64,000 nt of DNA from Nocardia ignorata NBRC 108230 (GTDB lineage: Bacteria; Actinomycetota; Actinomycetes; Mycobacteriales; Mycobacteriaceae): the NCBI RefSeq assembly GCF_001612905.1, contig NZ_BDBI01000002.1, positions 666,221 through 730,220 on the forward strand, given 5' to 3'. Position numbers and translations under genes: made by a program. Of this stretch, positions 9,583 to 17,465 are shown in pieces. Numbering within the stretch: the stretch's first letter is position 1; each line of letters opens with the position of its first letter. Below the pieces are notes generated by a model that had not been told where the DNA came from, made no database searches, and worked only from the letters and a program-made list of their open reading frames with translations.

Positions 9583-9996
9583 CTACTCACCGTTGTAGGT
9601 GCCGAAGCTCCAGAGGTTGCCTTCAGGGTCTTGGGCGCTGAAGCCTCGGGAGCCGTAGTCCTCGTCGCGGAGTTCGCGGATGATGGTCGCCCCCGCGGCG
9701 GTGGCGCGGGTGTGGAGGGCGTCGGGGTTGTCGGTGACGAGGTAGATGTTGGCGACGCCGGGTGGTCGGGTGCAGAAGGGGGAGTCGTCGTCGCGGCCGG
9801 TGGAGCCGAACATGATGCCGCCGCCTTCGGACCAGCGCAGTTCGCCGTGTTCGACGATCGACGGGTCGTCGTCGCGGGCGTAGACGGCGGTCGCCTCGAA
9901 ACCGAAGGCGGTGGTGAGAAATTCGATCATGGCGCGGGCGTCGGTGAAGGCCAGGCACGGCCAGACCGCGCCGCGGGTGTCGGTGGAAGTAGTCAT
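9583..9996 (-). CDS. VOC (glyoxalase/bleomycin-resistance) superfamily protein
   Basis: This 137-residue protein has two beta-alpha-beta-beta-beta modules typical of the vicinal oxygen chelate fold. The start of the first (CLAFTDARAMIEFLTTAFGF) and the end of the second (ENFSAQDPEGN-like, here FSAQDPEGNLWSFGTY) are recognisable. Members bind a metal or a drug; the substrate cannot be told from sequence. The sequence resembles the PhnB-like/YciA subgroup of small stand-alone VOC proteins. The ATG at 9996 lies 4 bp after the stop of the AraC-type regulator on the same strand, so the pair forms an operon and the regulator may control this enzyme. Confidence 0.82.
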   Translation of the reverse strand: MTTSTDTRGAVWPCLAFTDARAMIEFLTTAFGFEATAVYARDDDPSIVEHGELRWSEGGGIMFGSTGRDDDSPFCTRPPGVANIYLVTDNPDALHTRATAAGATIIRELRDEDYGSRGFSAQDPEGNLWSFGTYNGE

Positions 9997-10000
9997 GTCC

Positions 10001-10843
10001 TCAGCCTCGCGCCTTGGCCGCCCCCGGGTCTTGGACGGATGGAATCTCCTCGGCCAGCCATGCTGTCGGCGCCACGCCCGCCAGTTCGGCGAAGTCGCGA
10101 TTCAGGTGCGCCTGGTCGTAGTAGCCGCAGGTGGCCGCGATCTGGGCGATCGAGACATACGACGGCGTGTTGGCGAGCATGCGGCGGGCGCGTTCGAATC
10201 GGATGATCCGCGCGGCCAGTTTGGGGCTCGCACCGAATTCGGCGGTGAACTTGCGGGTGAGGTGTTGTCTGCTCCAGCCGATGCGTTCGGCGAGGGGATT
10301 GATCGGGCAGGTGCCGCCCGTGCCGACGAGAGTGCGCCAAGCCCAGGACAATTCGGGGCCGGGGACCGATTCGGTGCGGGCCGCTGCTGTGAGCGCCCGG
10401 TCACAGGCGGCGAACCTGCTCGGCCAATCATCTTGCGCGTGCACAGCATCGGCGAGCTGATCGCCCAAAGACCTTCGCGCTTGTGAACATTCGATCGTCA
10501 CATCCCACATCTCGCTCGCGGGCATCCCGAACAGCACACGACTGCCGAGCGGGGTGAGCTCTATGGCCACACCTTCCTGGAAACCGGTGTGCGCGATCAT
10601 CGCCGGGGCGGCTTGTAGTCCGCTCAGCACACAGCGGTAGCTGCCGGGTGGTTGACGCCGATCGGTCTGCTCGACGACGTCGATCGGCGGGCCTGCTGCC
10701 ACGATGAACGTCATGTGCCGCGAGGGCAGACCACGGTGCAATCCCGGTGCGTAGCCCGTCATGCGATAGCCCACGTACCGGTCGATGAACGCGGCGAGAA
10801 CCGGCGCGGGGGCTGCGGTCACCACCTCCGTGGTCGCCTCCAT
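10001..10843 (-). CDS. AraC-family transcriptional regulator
   Basis: This 280-residue regulator has an N-terminal sensor region (about 1-150) and a C-terminal AraC-type double helix-turn-helix (about 175-270); the second helix pair reads SIAQIAATCGYYDQAHLNRD and is followed by the expected FAELAGVAPTAW. The sensor half resembles the cupin-like DUF6597-type domain found in regulators paired with VOC proteins, but the ligand is unknown. I chose the ATG at 10843 because a TAGCGT -10 box ends 7 nt before it, consistent with leaderless transcription; the GTG at 10852 lies inside that box. The VOC gene follows after 4 bp. Confidence 0.88.
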   Translation of the reverse strand: MEATTEVVTAAPAPVLAAFIDRYVGYRMTGYAPGLHRGLPSRHMTFIVAAGPPIDVVEQTDRRQPPGSYRCVLSGLQAAPAMIAHTGFQEGVAIELTPLGSRVLFGMPASEMWDVTIECSQARRSLGDQLADAVHAQDDWPSRFAACDRALTAAARTESVPGPELSWAWRTLVGTGGTCPINPLAERIGWSRQHLTRKFTAEFGASPKLAARIIRFERARRMLANTPSYVSIAQIAATCGYYDQAHLNRDFAELAGVAPTAWLAEEIPSVQDPGAAKARG

Positions 10844-10850
10844 AGTCGTC

Positions 10851-10856
10851 ACGCTA
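10851..10856 (-). promoter_or_regulatory. -10 box of AraC regulator, leaderless type
   Basis: TAGCGT on the minus strand, followed by 7 nt and the ATG at 10843. The spacing puts the first transcribed base at the start codon. Confidence 0.5.
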
Positions 10857-11209
10857 CGCCGGGGCTGAAGTGGCTCGCCAGAACGATCGATGTCGGCATC
10901 GCACCGATGGCACCCGCGATCTCGAGTTCACCTCGGCGAGCCGCATCTGCCGCCGCCAACGGACGAGGACCTGCTCGGGCCGTGCGTCCACAGGCGGCGA
11001 AGGTGGGATGCGGGGCGCCTGCGCTTCGCCTCGCGGAGTGTGTTGTTGAGCACGCGTCTGAGCGCTCTGGGTGGGGTAACCGAATCGAGAAGGTGCTCTC
11101 CATATCTCGGCGTGTGCGGTGAGATATCGCACTCGGTGATTCCGGGCGTGTGGAAACACGAGGTCAGCCGGTTAATCTTGCGCCTTCGTCCAATTCTGTA
11201 GGAGGTGTC
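10857..11209. other. Divergent intergenic region without a gene
   Basis: This stretch separates the AraC-type regulator from the quinone oxidoreductase. Open frames across it have Arg/Pro-rich translations and no family signature, so I read it as non-coding. It contains the inverted repeat at 11102-11127 and ends in the AGGAGG-like ribosome site of the oxidoreductase gene. Confidence 0.5.
11102..11127. promoter_or_regulatory. Inverted repeat, possible operator
   Basis: ATATCTC (11102-11108) and GAGATAT (11121-11127) form perfect 7-bp arms around a 12-bp spacer, about 85 bp before the oxidoreductase start. The spacing puts the arms two helical turns apart, as for a dimeric regulator. Confidence 0.4.
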
Positions 11210-12121
11210 ATGCGGCGGGTTCAGTACGAGCGCAGCAATGGTCCGGGGGTGCTCGAGGTCGTCGCGGCCGAGGTGCCGGTGCCCGGTGCCGGTGAGCTGC
11301 TGGTCCGAGTGGAGGCGATCGGGGTCACCCTGTCGGCGATCCGGCGCATCAGCGAGGCACAGCCGTTGCGGGCCGAAGTGGCCGGTGAGGTCGTCGCCGT
11401 CGGTGACGGGGTCGACGGGTACAGCGCCGGCTATCGCGTGGTCGGTGTCTGTGACGCCGACGCCTACGCCGAATACGTGCTGCTCTCGGTCGACCAGGCC
11501 TCCGCGATTCCCGACGGCGCCTCCGCCGTCGACGCCGTCGCCCTGATGCGCAGCGGGCTCGTCGCCCTCGGCGCGCTCGACACCGTCGCCCCGCGCGAAG
11601 GCGAGACCGCACTGGTCACCGCCGCCGCGGGTGGCGTCGGCCACCTCGCGGTGCAGCTGGCCCGCGTGCGCGGCGCGAGCTGGGTGGTCGCCGCGGTCTC
11701 CGACGAGAGCAAAGCAGGGTTCGTCCGTGAACTCGGCGCCGACGAGGTGTACACCTACGACCAGCTGCACTGCGGCAAGCAGGCCGACTACGCCCTCGAC
11801 GGTGTCGGCGGCAGCGACCTCGGCAACACCCTCACCGGCCTCGCCGACGGCGGCCGCGCCGTCACCTACGGCAGCAGCGGCGCGATCGACACCGAGGACC
11901 TGCTCGCGAGCGGCAAGACCCTTACCGGTTTCCGCATCGGCCGCCTCGCCCAGCGCGACCCCGCCCGCTACGAGGACCTGCGCCAGGAGGTCTGGCAGCA
12001 CTACGCGTCGGGTCTGCTGCGCCCCGTCGTGCACGCCGAGTTCGCGCTCGACGACGCGGCCGCCGCCCACGCCGTCATCGAGCAGCGCACCAACCTGGGC
12101 AAGGTCGTCCTCGTCCCCTGA
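11210..12121 (+). CDS. Zinc-free MDR-type NADPH:quinone oxidoreductase
   Basis: This 303-residue member of the medium-chain dehydrogenase/reductase superfamily most resembles the quinone oxidoreductase branch, which reduces quinones or enones with NADPH and lacks structural zinc. The nucleotide-binding Rossmann motif AAAGGVGHLAVQLAR lies near residue 145. The C-terminal LGKVVLVP ending is typical of the group. The ATG at 11210 has GGAGG four bases ahead. No zinc-ligand cysteine cluster is visible. The substrate is unknown. The gene stands alone between the AraC-type regulator and ychF. Confidence 0.85.
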   Translation: MRRVQYERSNGPGVLEVVAAEVPVPGAGELLVRVEAIGVTLSAIRRISEAQPLRAEVAGEVVAVGDGVDGYSAGYRVVGVCDADAYAEYVLLSVDQASAIPDGASAVDAVALMRSGLVALGALDTVAPREGETALVTAAAGGVGHLAVQLARVRGASWVVAAVSDESKAGFVRELGADEVYTYDQLHCGKQADYALDGVGGSDLGNTLTGLADGGRAVTYGSSGAIDTEDLLASGKTLTGFRIGRLAQRDPARYEDLRQEVWQHYASGLLRPVVHAEFALDDAAAAHAVIEQRTNLGKVVLVP

Positions 12122-12263
12122 GCTGGTCGCTGTTCCGCCTCCCCGCGACTCTGGCCTGATTCAGGTGCGTGGAGATTGTCATCGGCGGCGTACCCGACGA
12201 GTTACCCATGTTCGTGCGAGACAAGGTCTGCCGGGGCGGGGTCGCGGCGTAGGGGCAGACCCG

Positions 12264-12269
12264 TAGACT
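12264..12269 (+). promoter_or_regulatory. -10 box of ychF
   Basis: TAGACT lies 9 nt before the GTG start of ychF, so a leader of only a few bases, or none, is expected. Confidence 0.45.
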
Positions 12270-12278
12270 CTGATCCTT

Positions 12279-13358
12279 GTGAGCCTCACCCTCGGAATCG
12301 TCGGCCTGCCCAATGTCGGAAAGTCGACCCTGTTCAACGCGCTGACCAAGAACGACGTGCTGGCCGCGAACTACCCGTTCGCGACCATCGAACCCAACGT
12401 CGGCGTGGTCCCGTTGCCGGACAAGCGGCTCGACAAACTCGCCGAGATCTTCGGCTCCGAGCGGATCGTGCCCGCCGTCGTGTCGTTCGTCGACATCGCG
12501 GGCATCGTGAAGGGCGCCTCCGAAGGCGCGGGCCTGGGCAACAAGTTCCTCGCCAACATCCGTGAGGCCGACGCCATCTGCCAGGTGGTCCGCGTATTCG
12601 CCGACGACGACGTGATCCACGTCGACGGCCGGGTCGACGCCGCCGCCGACATCGAGGTCATCGAGACCGAGCTCATCCTCGCCGACCTGCAGACCCTCGA
12701 GAAGGCCATCCCGCGCCTCGAGAAGGAAGCCCGCGTCAAGAAGGACCGCAAGCCCCTGCTCGACGCCGCCAAGGTCGCCGAGGGTTTCCTCAACGAGGGC
12801 ACCACCCTGTTCGCGGCGGGCAAGAAGATCGACGCCGAGTTGCTGCGTGAGCTGTCGCTGCTCACGATCAAGCCCTTCCTCTACGTCTTCAACGCCGACG
12901 AATCCGTCCTCACCGACGAGGCCAAGGTCGCCGAACTGAAGGCCGCCGTCGCCCCCGCCGACGCCGTCTTCCTCGACGCCAAGGTCGAAGCCGAACTCCT
13001 CGAACTCGACGACGAATCCGCCCTCGAGCTCCTCGAATCCATCGGCCAGACCGAACCCGGCCTGCACGCCCTCGCCCGCGCCGGCTTCCACACCCTCGGC
13101 CTGCAGACCTACCTCACCGCAGGCCCCAAGGAAGCCCGAGCCTGGACCATCCACCAGGGCGACACGGCCCCCAAGGCCGCAGGCGTCATCCACACCGACT
13201 TCGAACGCGGCTTCATCAAAGCCGAGATCGTCGCCTTCGACGACCTGGTCGAAGCCGGCTCCATGGCCGCCGCCAAAGCCGCGGGCAAGGTCCGCATGGA
13301 AGGCAAGGACTACATCATGGCCGACGGCGACGTCGTCGAATTCCGCTTTAATGTGTAG
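12279..13358 (+). CDS. ychF: Redox-regulated ATPase YchF (OLA1 family)
   Basis: This 359-residue Obg-related P-loop NTPase prefers ATP to GTP and associates with ribosomes and the proteasome or stress systems in other organisms. The P-loop GLPNVGKST lies at residues 9-17. The base-specificity motif is NADE rather than NKxD, which explains ATP use in this family. The C-terminal TGS domain ends with GKDYIMADGDVVEFRFNV, the standard YchF terminus. The GTG start at 12279 fits full family length. A perfect GC-rich hairpin follows the stop, before the convergent MFS gene. Confidence 0.96.
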   Translation: MSLTLGIVGLPNVGKSTLFNALTKNDVLAANYPFATIEPNVGVVPLPDKRLDKLAEIFGSERIVPAVVSFVDIAGIVKGASEGAGLGNKFLANIREADAICQVVRVFADDDVIHVDGRVDAAADIEVIETELILADLQTLEKAIPRLEKEARVKKDRKPLLDAAKVAEGFLNEGTTLFAAGKKIDAELLRELSLLTIKPFLYVFNADESVLTDEAKVAELKAAVAPADAVFLDAKVEAELLELDDESALELLESIGQTEPGLHALARAGFHTLGLQTYLTAGPKEARAWTIHQGDTAPKAAGVIHTDFERGFIKAEIVAFDDLVEAGSMAAAKAAGKVRMEGKDYIMADGDVVEFRFNV

Positions 13359-13398
13359 TTCGTTGCACATGGGCTGACTGAAAGAGCCAGGAGCAAAG

Positions 13399-13429
13399 GA
13401 GGCCGGCGTCGGTCGTCGACGCCGGCCTC
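13399..13429. terminator. Hairpin between ychF and the convergent MFS gene
   Basis: A perfect 12-bp stem (GAGGCCGGCGTC with its complement) encloses a 7-nt loop. There is no strong T-run, as is common for high-GC actinobacteria; it may serve both strands. Confidence 0.65.
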
Positions 13430-13445
13430 GGATAGATGCGCGGAA

Positions 13446-14627
13446 TCAGCGTGCGTTTACGCGCGTCTTCTCGCTCGGGTTCGCCCGATGCCGACGCTGC
13501 GCCACCAGAACCACGGCCGCCGCCGCGCTTGTGAAGACGGCGCTGCACAGCCATGCCGTGGCGGGACGGGTGGTGCGGTCGACGACGAGGCCGGCGGTGA
13601 TCGGGCCGAGAACCGCGCCGACATTGAATGCGGTGGTCGCCAGGGCGCCTGCGATGCGCGGCGCGGTGGGGGCGGCGATTCGCACGATCGTGGCGATCAG
13701 TGTCGACCCCACGCCGAACGCGACCGTGCCGGTCACCACTGCCATGATCAGCACCCCGATCAGCAGGTGCGCGGTGAGTGCGGCCAGTAGCCAGACCGCG
13801 AGGAGCGCAATGGTTCCGGCGGTGATGATCCGGTGGCGATGGGTGTCGCTGTAGCGGCCGGTGATCGTGACGCCGACGGACGAACCGAGGCCGAACAAGG
13901 CGAGCGCGAGGGGGACCCACCGGCCGTTCGCGGCGGCGGCGTTCGTGATGGTGCCTAGGTAGGTGAACCCGGCGAAAGTCGCTGCGTTGACGAGGATTCC
14001 AGCCGCGACAGCTACCTGGACCTCTGGCAGCCGCACGACCGACCATTCATGACGCAACGACAGCGCCTGCGGGTCCGGCCGCTCGTCGCGACCGAACATG
14101 AACCACACCGGAACCAGCGCGGCCGCACTGATCACGGCAACGGCCCAGAAAGTCGACCGCCAGCCCCATGCCTGCCCGAGCAGGGTGCCCGTGGGCACAC
14201 CGGCGATGCAGGCGACCGTCACTCCTGAGATCACCACAGATGTCGCTCGGCCGACCGACGCCGGGCCGACCAAGCGCGGCAACGCGGCCAGGGTGACCGC
14301 GAGGAACCCGGCGTTGGCGACGGCGGCGACCACCCGCGTCACCAGCAGGACCCCGAACCCGGTCGCGACCGCACCCACCACGTGGGCGGCGCAGAACAGC
14401 GCCAGGAACGCGGTGACCGAATACCTGACCGGCAACCGGCCCGCCGCCGTCGCCATCAACGGTGCACCCAGCACCATGCCTGTCGCGAACAGCGAGGTCA
14501 GCAGACCCGCGGCGCCGAGGGAGATTCCCACGTCACCCGCTATCTGCTCGAGCAATCCCGACACCATGAATTCGGATGTGCCCTGCGCGAACACCGCGAC
14601 AGCCAGCACGAAAACCACAACGGGCAT
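13446..14627 (-). CDS. MFS drug exporter, Cmx/CmlR-like
   Basis: This 393-residue transporter has twelve predicted membrane segments. The N-terminal signature FAQGTSEFMVSGLLEQIAGD is typical of the DHA1 subgroup that includes the chloramphenicol exporters Cmx, CmlR and Rhodococcus Cmr. Motif C-like IAGVPTGTLLGQAWGWRS in the fifth segment marks it as an antiporter-type exporter. Chloramphenicol-like drugs are plausible substrates, but related proteins export sugars or other drugs. The ATG at 14627 follows GGGGAG about 9 nt upstream. It is convergent with ychF. A palindrome lies about 70 bp upstream. Confidence 0.85.
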   Translation of the reverse strand: MPVVVFVLAVAVFAQGTSEFMVSGLLEQIAGDVGISLGAAGLLTSLFATGMVLGAPLMATAAGRLPVRYSVTAFLALFCAAHVVGAVATGFGVLLVTRVVAAVANAGFLAVTLAALPRLVGPASVGRATSVVISGVTVACIAGVPTGTLLGQAWGWRSTFWAVAVISAAALVPVWFMFGRDERPDPQALSLRHEWSVVRLPEVQVAVAAGILVNAATFAGFTYLGTITNAAAANGRWVPLALALFGLGSSVGVTITGRYSDTHRHRIITAGTIALLAVWLLAALTAHLLIGVLIMAVVTGTVAFGVGSTLIATIVRIAAPTAPRIAGALATTAFNVGAVLGPITAGLVVDRTTRPATAWLCSAVFTSAAAAVVLVAQRRHRANPSEKTRVNAR

Positions 14628-14934
14628 AAGAGAAGACTCCCCGGAAACAAGGGCGCCACCATCACCACGACGGCACCCGGGATGAGTGCGGAAGCGGGTG
14701 ATCGGTCACCCGTCCGCGAAAAGCGACATCATCCGGCGTCGCGAGATGGGCGAATACCGCCGGGCGCACGGCGACCAGCGGGAACCACACTCACAACGCC
14801 GCCCGGCGCAGGCCGAGCGGCTACCGTCTCGACGCCTCCGGGGAATTCACGCCGCCACCTTAACAACCGGCGAGCCGACCTGCCGAAGACGACGTCGAGG
14901 AATTCCGTTTCGACGTCCAGCGTTGACAGGCGCT
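14628..14934. other. Intergenic region upstream of the MFS exporter
   Basis: This stretch between two divergent genes has no protein signature in any frame. It holds the MFS ribosome site, a palindrome at 14695-14712 and a TTGACA (14923-14928) just before the DUF1737 gene. Confidence 0.45.
14695..14712. promoter_or_regulatory. Palindrome upstream of MFS exporter
   Basis: CGGGTGA and TCACCCG flank a 4-bp centre, with perfect 7-bp arms, 68 bp before the exporter start. It could be an operator; no regulator gene is adjacent. Confidence 0.4.
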
Positions 14935-15129
14935 GTGGAATCCGAACGTTTACCTCGTTACCGCCTGCTGACCGGCCCCGACGACTCGAGCTTCTGCCGA
15001 CGGGTCAGTGAAGCACTGGATATGGGCTATGAGTTGCACGGTGGCCCGGCCGCGACTCATGACGGCGAGCGCGTCGTCGTGGCTCAAGCTGTCATCTGGA
15101 CGCGCGACGAGCCGACGCCTGGCGCGTGA
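14935..15129 (+). CDS. Small DUF1737-domain protein
   Basis: This protein of about 64 residues matches the DUF1737 family across most of its length: YRLLTGPDDSSFCRRVSEAL, then GYELHG and GERVVVAQAVIW. Family members are short, of unknown function, and widespread in proteobacteria and actinobacteria. I chose the GTG at 14935 because the family similarity begins seven residues later; the longer upstream frame is Arg-rich and not family-like. The 3' end overlaps the convergent methyltransferase gene by 38 bp. Confidence 0.72.
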   Translation: MESERLPRYRLLTGPDDSSFCRRVSEALDMGYELHGGPAATHDGERVVVAQAVIWTRDEPTPGA

Positions 15130-15715
15130 CTGCCAGGGCACCATATGGCCGAGATGCGTCGGAAGCGTGTGGGGTGAGGCGGTCGAGTTCGGTGAAGCCT
15201 GCGGAGGTGAGGACTTCGGCGAAGGTGTCGACGGGCCAGCGGTAGGCGGTGGTCACCTTGTGCGGAAACGGTTCGACAGCGGTTTCGTCGGTGAAGAAGC
15301 CGACGACGAGCCGACCCCCGGGGCGAAGAACTCGCCGGAATTCGGCCAGCACGCCAGGGAATTCGTCCGGCGGCAGGTGGATGAGGGAGAACCAGGAGAG
15401 CAGGCCCGCGACGGATTCGTCCGGTGCGTCCACGGCGCGGATCGAGCCGACCTCGAACGGAATCCCGGGGTAGGTCGCGCGGGCGTGCTCGATGAATTCG
15501 GGGACCATGTCGAGGCCTTCGGCCGCGATACCCGCCTCGGTGAGGATGTGTGTGAAATGCCCCGGCCCGCAGCCGAGGTCGAGGACAGGACCCTCGGTGA
15601 GGTGGCGGAGGACGAAAGCGGAGTCCTCGGGATCGACGGCGGCGGGAAAGCCGCAGACCTCGATGTAGAGCTCGTGCAAGTCGCTGTAGGCCGCGCGGAC
15701 GGTGTCATCAATCAC
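15092..15715 (-). CDS. Class I SAM-dependent methyltransferase
   Basis: This 207-residue protein has the SAM-binding motif LDLGCGPGHFT near residue 46 and the downstream motifs LIHLPPDEFPGVLAEFRRVL and RPGGRLVVGFF of UbiE/Methyltransf_11-type enzymes. The substrate is unknown. The start is GTG at 15715 (reads VIDDTVRAAY). Its 3' end overlaps the convergent DUF1737 gene by 38 bp, so the two transcripts would be antisense there. The next gene on the other side, the DoxX-like gene, is divergent, sharing a 114-bp spacer. Confidence 0.85.
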   Translation of the reverse strand: MIDDTVRAAYSDLHELYIEVCGFPAAVDPEDSAFVLRHLTEGPVLDLGCGPGHFTHILTEAGIAAEGLDMVPEFIEHARATYPGIPFEVGSIRAVDAPDESVAGLLSWFSLIHLPPDEFPGVLAEFRRVLRPGGRLVVGFFTDETAVEPFPHKVTTAYRWPVDTFAEVLTSAGFTELDRLTPHASDASRPYGALAVTRQASARRASR

Positions 15716-15829
15716 GATGCGACCGTATCAACGCGAAACAGGGCGGTCGGTCTGTTGTTCGTTTGTGCGGAGGGGGACAGGGTAAGGCGGGAAGCGAGGA
15801 ACCGACAAGCCAGACGAAGGGACCCGACC

Positions 15830-16876
15830 ATGCCGATCAGGCCTGTCCGCCGCATTGCCCGCACACTGCTGGGGACGACGTTCATCGCCACCGGAGTGAA
15901 CGGTTTGATGAATCCGAAGCCGCGTGCCGAGGCGGCCGCCGCCCTTGCCGACAAGGGGCGCGACAGCCTGCCCGACGCGCTGGCCGCCAAGGTCCCCGAC
16001 GACCCCGGCAAGATGGTGCAGATCAACGCGATGGTGCAGGTGGCCGGTGGTCTGCTGCTGGCGAGCGGTCGCGCACCCCGCCCCGCCGCCTTCCTGCTCG
16101 CCGCGACCGTCGTCCCGGGCACCGTCACCGAACAGGACTTCTGGTCCGAATCCGACCCCGATCGCAAGGCCGTGAAGCGGGCGGGGTTCCTGAAGGATCT
16201 CGGCCTGCTCGGCGGCCTGATGATCGCGGCGGCCGACACCGAGGGCAAGCCGTCGCTGGGCTGGCGGGGTCGCCGTGCCGCCCACAAGCTGATGGATCGC
16301 AGCCCGAGCCTGGCCGAGCAGGTGCGCGACGAAGGAGTGGTTGTCCTCGACGCCGCCAAGACGCGCGGGTCGCAGCTTGCCGAGGTCGCCAAGGAACGTG
16401 GCCCCCAGCTGGCGGAGCTGGCTCGCGCCCGCAGCGAGCAATTGGCCGAGCTGGCCAGGGAACGCGGCCCGCAGATCGCCGAAGCCGCCCGTGAACGCGG
16501 CGCGCACATCGCCGAGGTGGCGCGCGACCGTGGGCCCGAGGTTGCCGACGAGGCGCGCGGTCGCAGCTCGCATCTGGTCGAGGTCGCCAAGGAGCGCGGG
16601 GCGCAGCTGGCGGAGATCGCCAGGGAGCGTGGTTCGCAGGCGGCCGAGGTCGCGCGGGAACGCGGTTCGGAGGCGGCCGAGGTCGCGCGGGAACGTGGTG
16701 AGGAAGCCAAGATTCGCGGCAAGTACGCCGCCGAGCTGGCCCGCGAACGCGGTTCGGAACTGACCAACGGCAAGCACCGCCGGCTCCCCGCCGCAGCGGC
16801 CGACCTCGCCGACCTCGTCGAAAAGACCACGTCCACAACGGCATCCGCGGTCCGTCAGCGTTCGGCTCGCCGATAG
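15830..16876 (+). CDS. DoxX-like membrane protein with long 11-residue repeat tail
   Basis: This 348-residue protein has two parts. Residues 1-140 are a DoxX/SURF4-like membrane domain with about four hydrophobic segments (LLGTTFIATGVNGLMNP, VQVAGGLLLASG, PAAFLLAATVV, LGLLGGLMIAAA). Residues about 168-306 consist of consecutive 11-residue units of the form R-G-x-Q-L-A-E-x-A-R-E; ten are in perfect register from 179 to 288 and degenerate units flank them. Such hendecads form a long amphipathic helix or shallow coiled coil and occur in lipid-surface proteins and in LEA-like proteins. A basic C-terminal end follows. Actinobacterial DoxX proteins with repeat tails exist, but the function is not known to me. 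The ATG at 15830 begins MPIRPVRRIARTLLG. A strong hairpin follows the stop. Confidence 0.75.
   Translation: MPIRPVRRIARTLLGTTFIATGVNGLMNPKPRAEAAAALADKGRDSLPDALAAKVPDDPGKMVQINAMVQVAGGLLLASGRAPRPAAFLLAATVVPGTVTEQDFWSESDPDRKAVKRAGFLKDLGLLGGLMIAAADTEGKPSLGWRGRRAAHKLMDRSPSLAEQVRDEGVVVLDAAKTRGSQLAEVAKERGPQLAELARARSEQLAELARERGPQIAEAARERGAHIAEVARDRGPEVADEARGRSSHLVEVAKERGAQLAEIARERGSQAAEVARERGSEAAEVARERGEEAKIRGKYAAELARERGSELTNGKHRRLPAAAADLADLVEKTTSTTASAVRQRSARR
16364..16693 (+). repeat. 33-bp in-frame repeats encoding 11-residue units
   Basis: Ten tandem 33-bp units encode the hendecad tail of the DoxX-like protein. At DNA level they have diverged, most in third positions, so the repeat is kept at protein level. 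Confidence 0.85.
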
Positions 16877-16925
16877 CCGAGAGATCGACGCACCCGAAAG
16901 TCCGACTGCCGGATCACGAATAGGC

Positions 16926-16962
16926 GCAACCGCCGCACCGCCACAGCCGGTGCGGCGGTTGC
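16926..16962. terminator. Strong GC hairpin after the DoxX-like gene
   Basis: A perfect 15-bp stem (GCAACCGCCGCACCG with its complement) encloses a 7-nt loop, 49 bp after the stop. There is no T-run. Confidence 0.7.
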
Positions 16963-17154
16963 CGTATCGGGCTGCCCTTGGGACTCCCCACAAGGATCTG
17001 CCCCGATATCCGTGGTCTGTCAGACCCGCCCCGCATGACGGAGGATGGGAACTCGCGCGGGAGATCGGGTAATCCCGGCGAATCGGGTTTGATGCCGCGC
17101 TCAGGCGTGAATACTGGGCTTTCGCAGTTGTTTTCGGAGAGTGGGATTCATCAG

Positions 17155-17460
17155 ATGTTGTCCGGTCGTGAAACGTCCAAGCCGTATGCCGTTCGAGTCG
17201 CGTTGGTCGCGGCGGCGGTGACGATCGGGGTGCTCGGTTCGGCGGGCCAGGCGGCCGCGCTACCGGGCTCGGGTTCGGCGAGCGGGTCGGCCGATCTGGC
17301 GACCGGGTCGGCCACCGGTTCGGCGAACCTGGCGACGGGTTCGGCGGCGGGCTCCTCGGATACCGGTGCCGCGGGCGGCTATTTCGCCTGGCAGTCGTCG
17401 CAGTTCCTGAACAACACCCTGCGGTTCCTGCTGTCGCTGCCGCAGGGAAATCTGCGGTAG
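17155..17460 (+). CDS. Small secreted Gly/Ser/Ala-rich protein
   Basis: This is a hypothetical protein of about 101 residues. A basic N-terminus and hydrophobic segment (VALVAAAVTIGVLGS) followed by AGQAAALPG look like a cleavable signal peptide. The mature part is a low-complexity Gly-Ser-Ala repeat with the unit GSADLATGSATGS, ending in a more hydrophobic motif (FAWQSSQFLNNTLRFLLSLP). I do not recognise a family. The ATG at 17155 is the nearest to the signal peptide; an ATG at 17092 in frame is possible. The gene is convergent with a small membrane-protein gene. Confidence 0.55.
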   Translation: MLSGRETSKPYAVRVALVAAAVTIGVLGSAGQAAALPGSGSASGSADLATGSATGSANLATGSAAGSSDTGAAGGYFAWQSSQFLNNTLRFLLSLPQGNLR

Positions 17461-17465
17461 GCCAC

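Noticed and set aside
14540..14662. Short frame overlapping the MFS exporter start, considered as a leader peptide of the attenuation type known for chloramphenicol exporters.
   Set aside because: It overlaps the gene rather than ending before it, and no competing hairpin pair around the ribosome site is visible.
15008..15829. Upstream extension of the DoxX-like gene to a start at 15008.
   Set aside because: The extension overlaps the whole minus-strand methyltransferase, and its translation has no structure; the ATG at 15830 precedes a normal first membrane segment.
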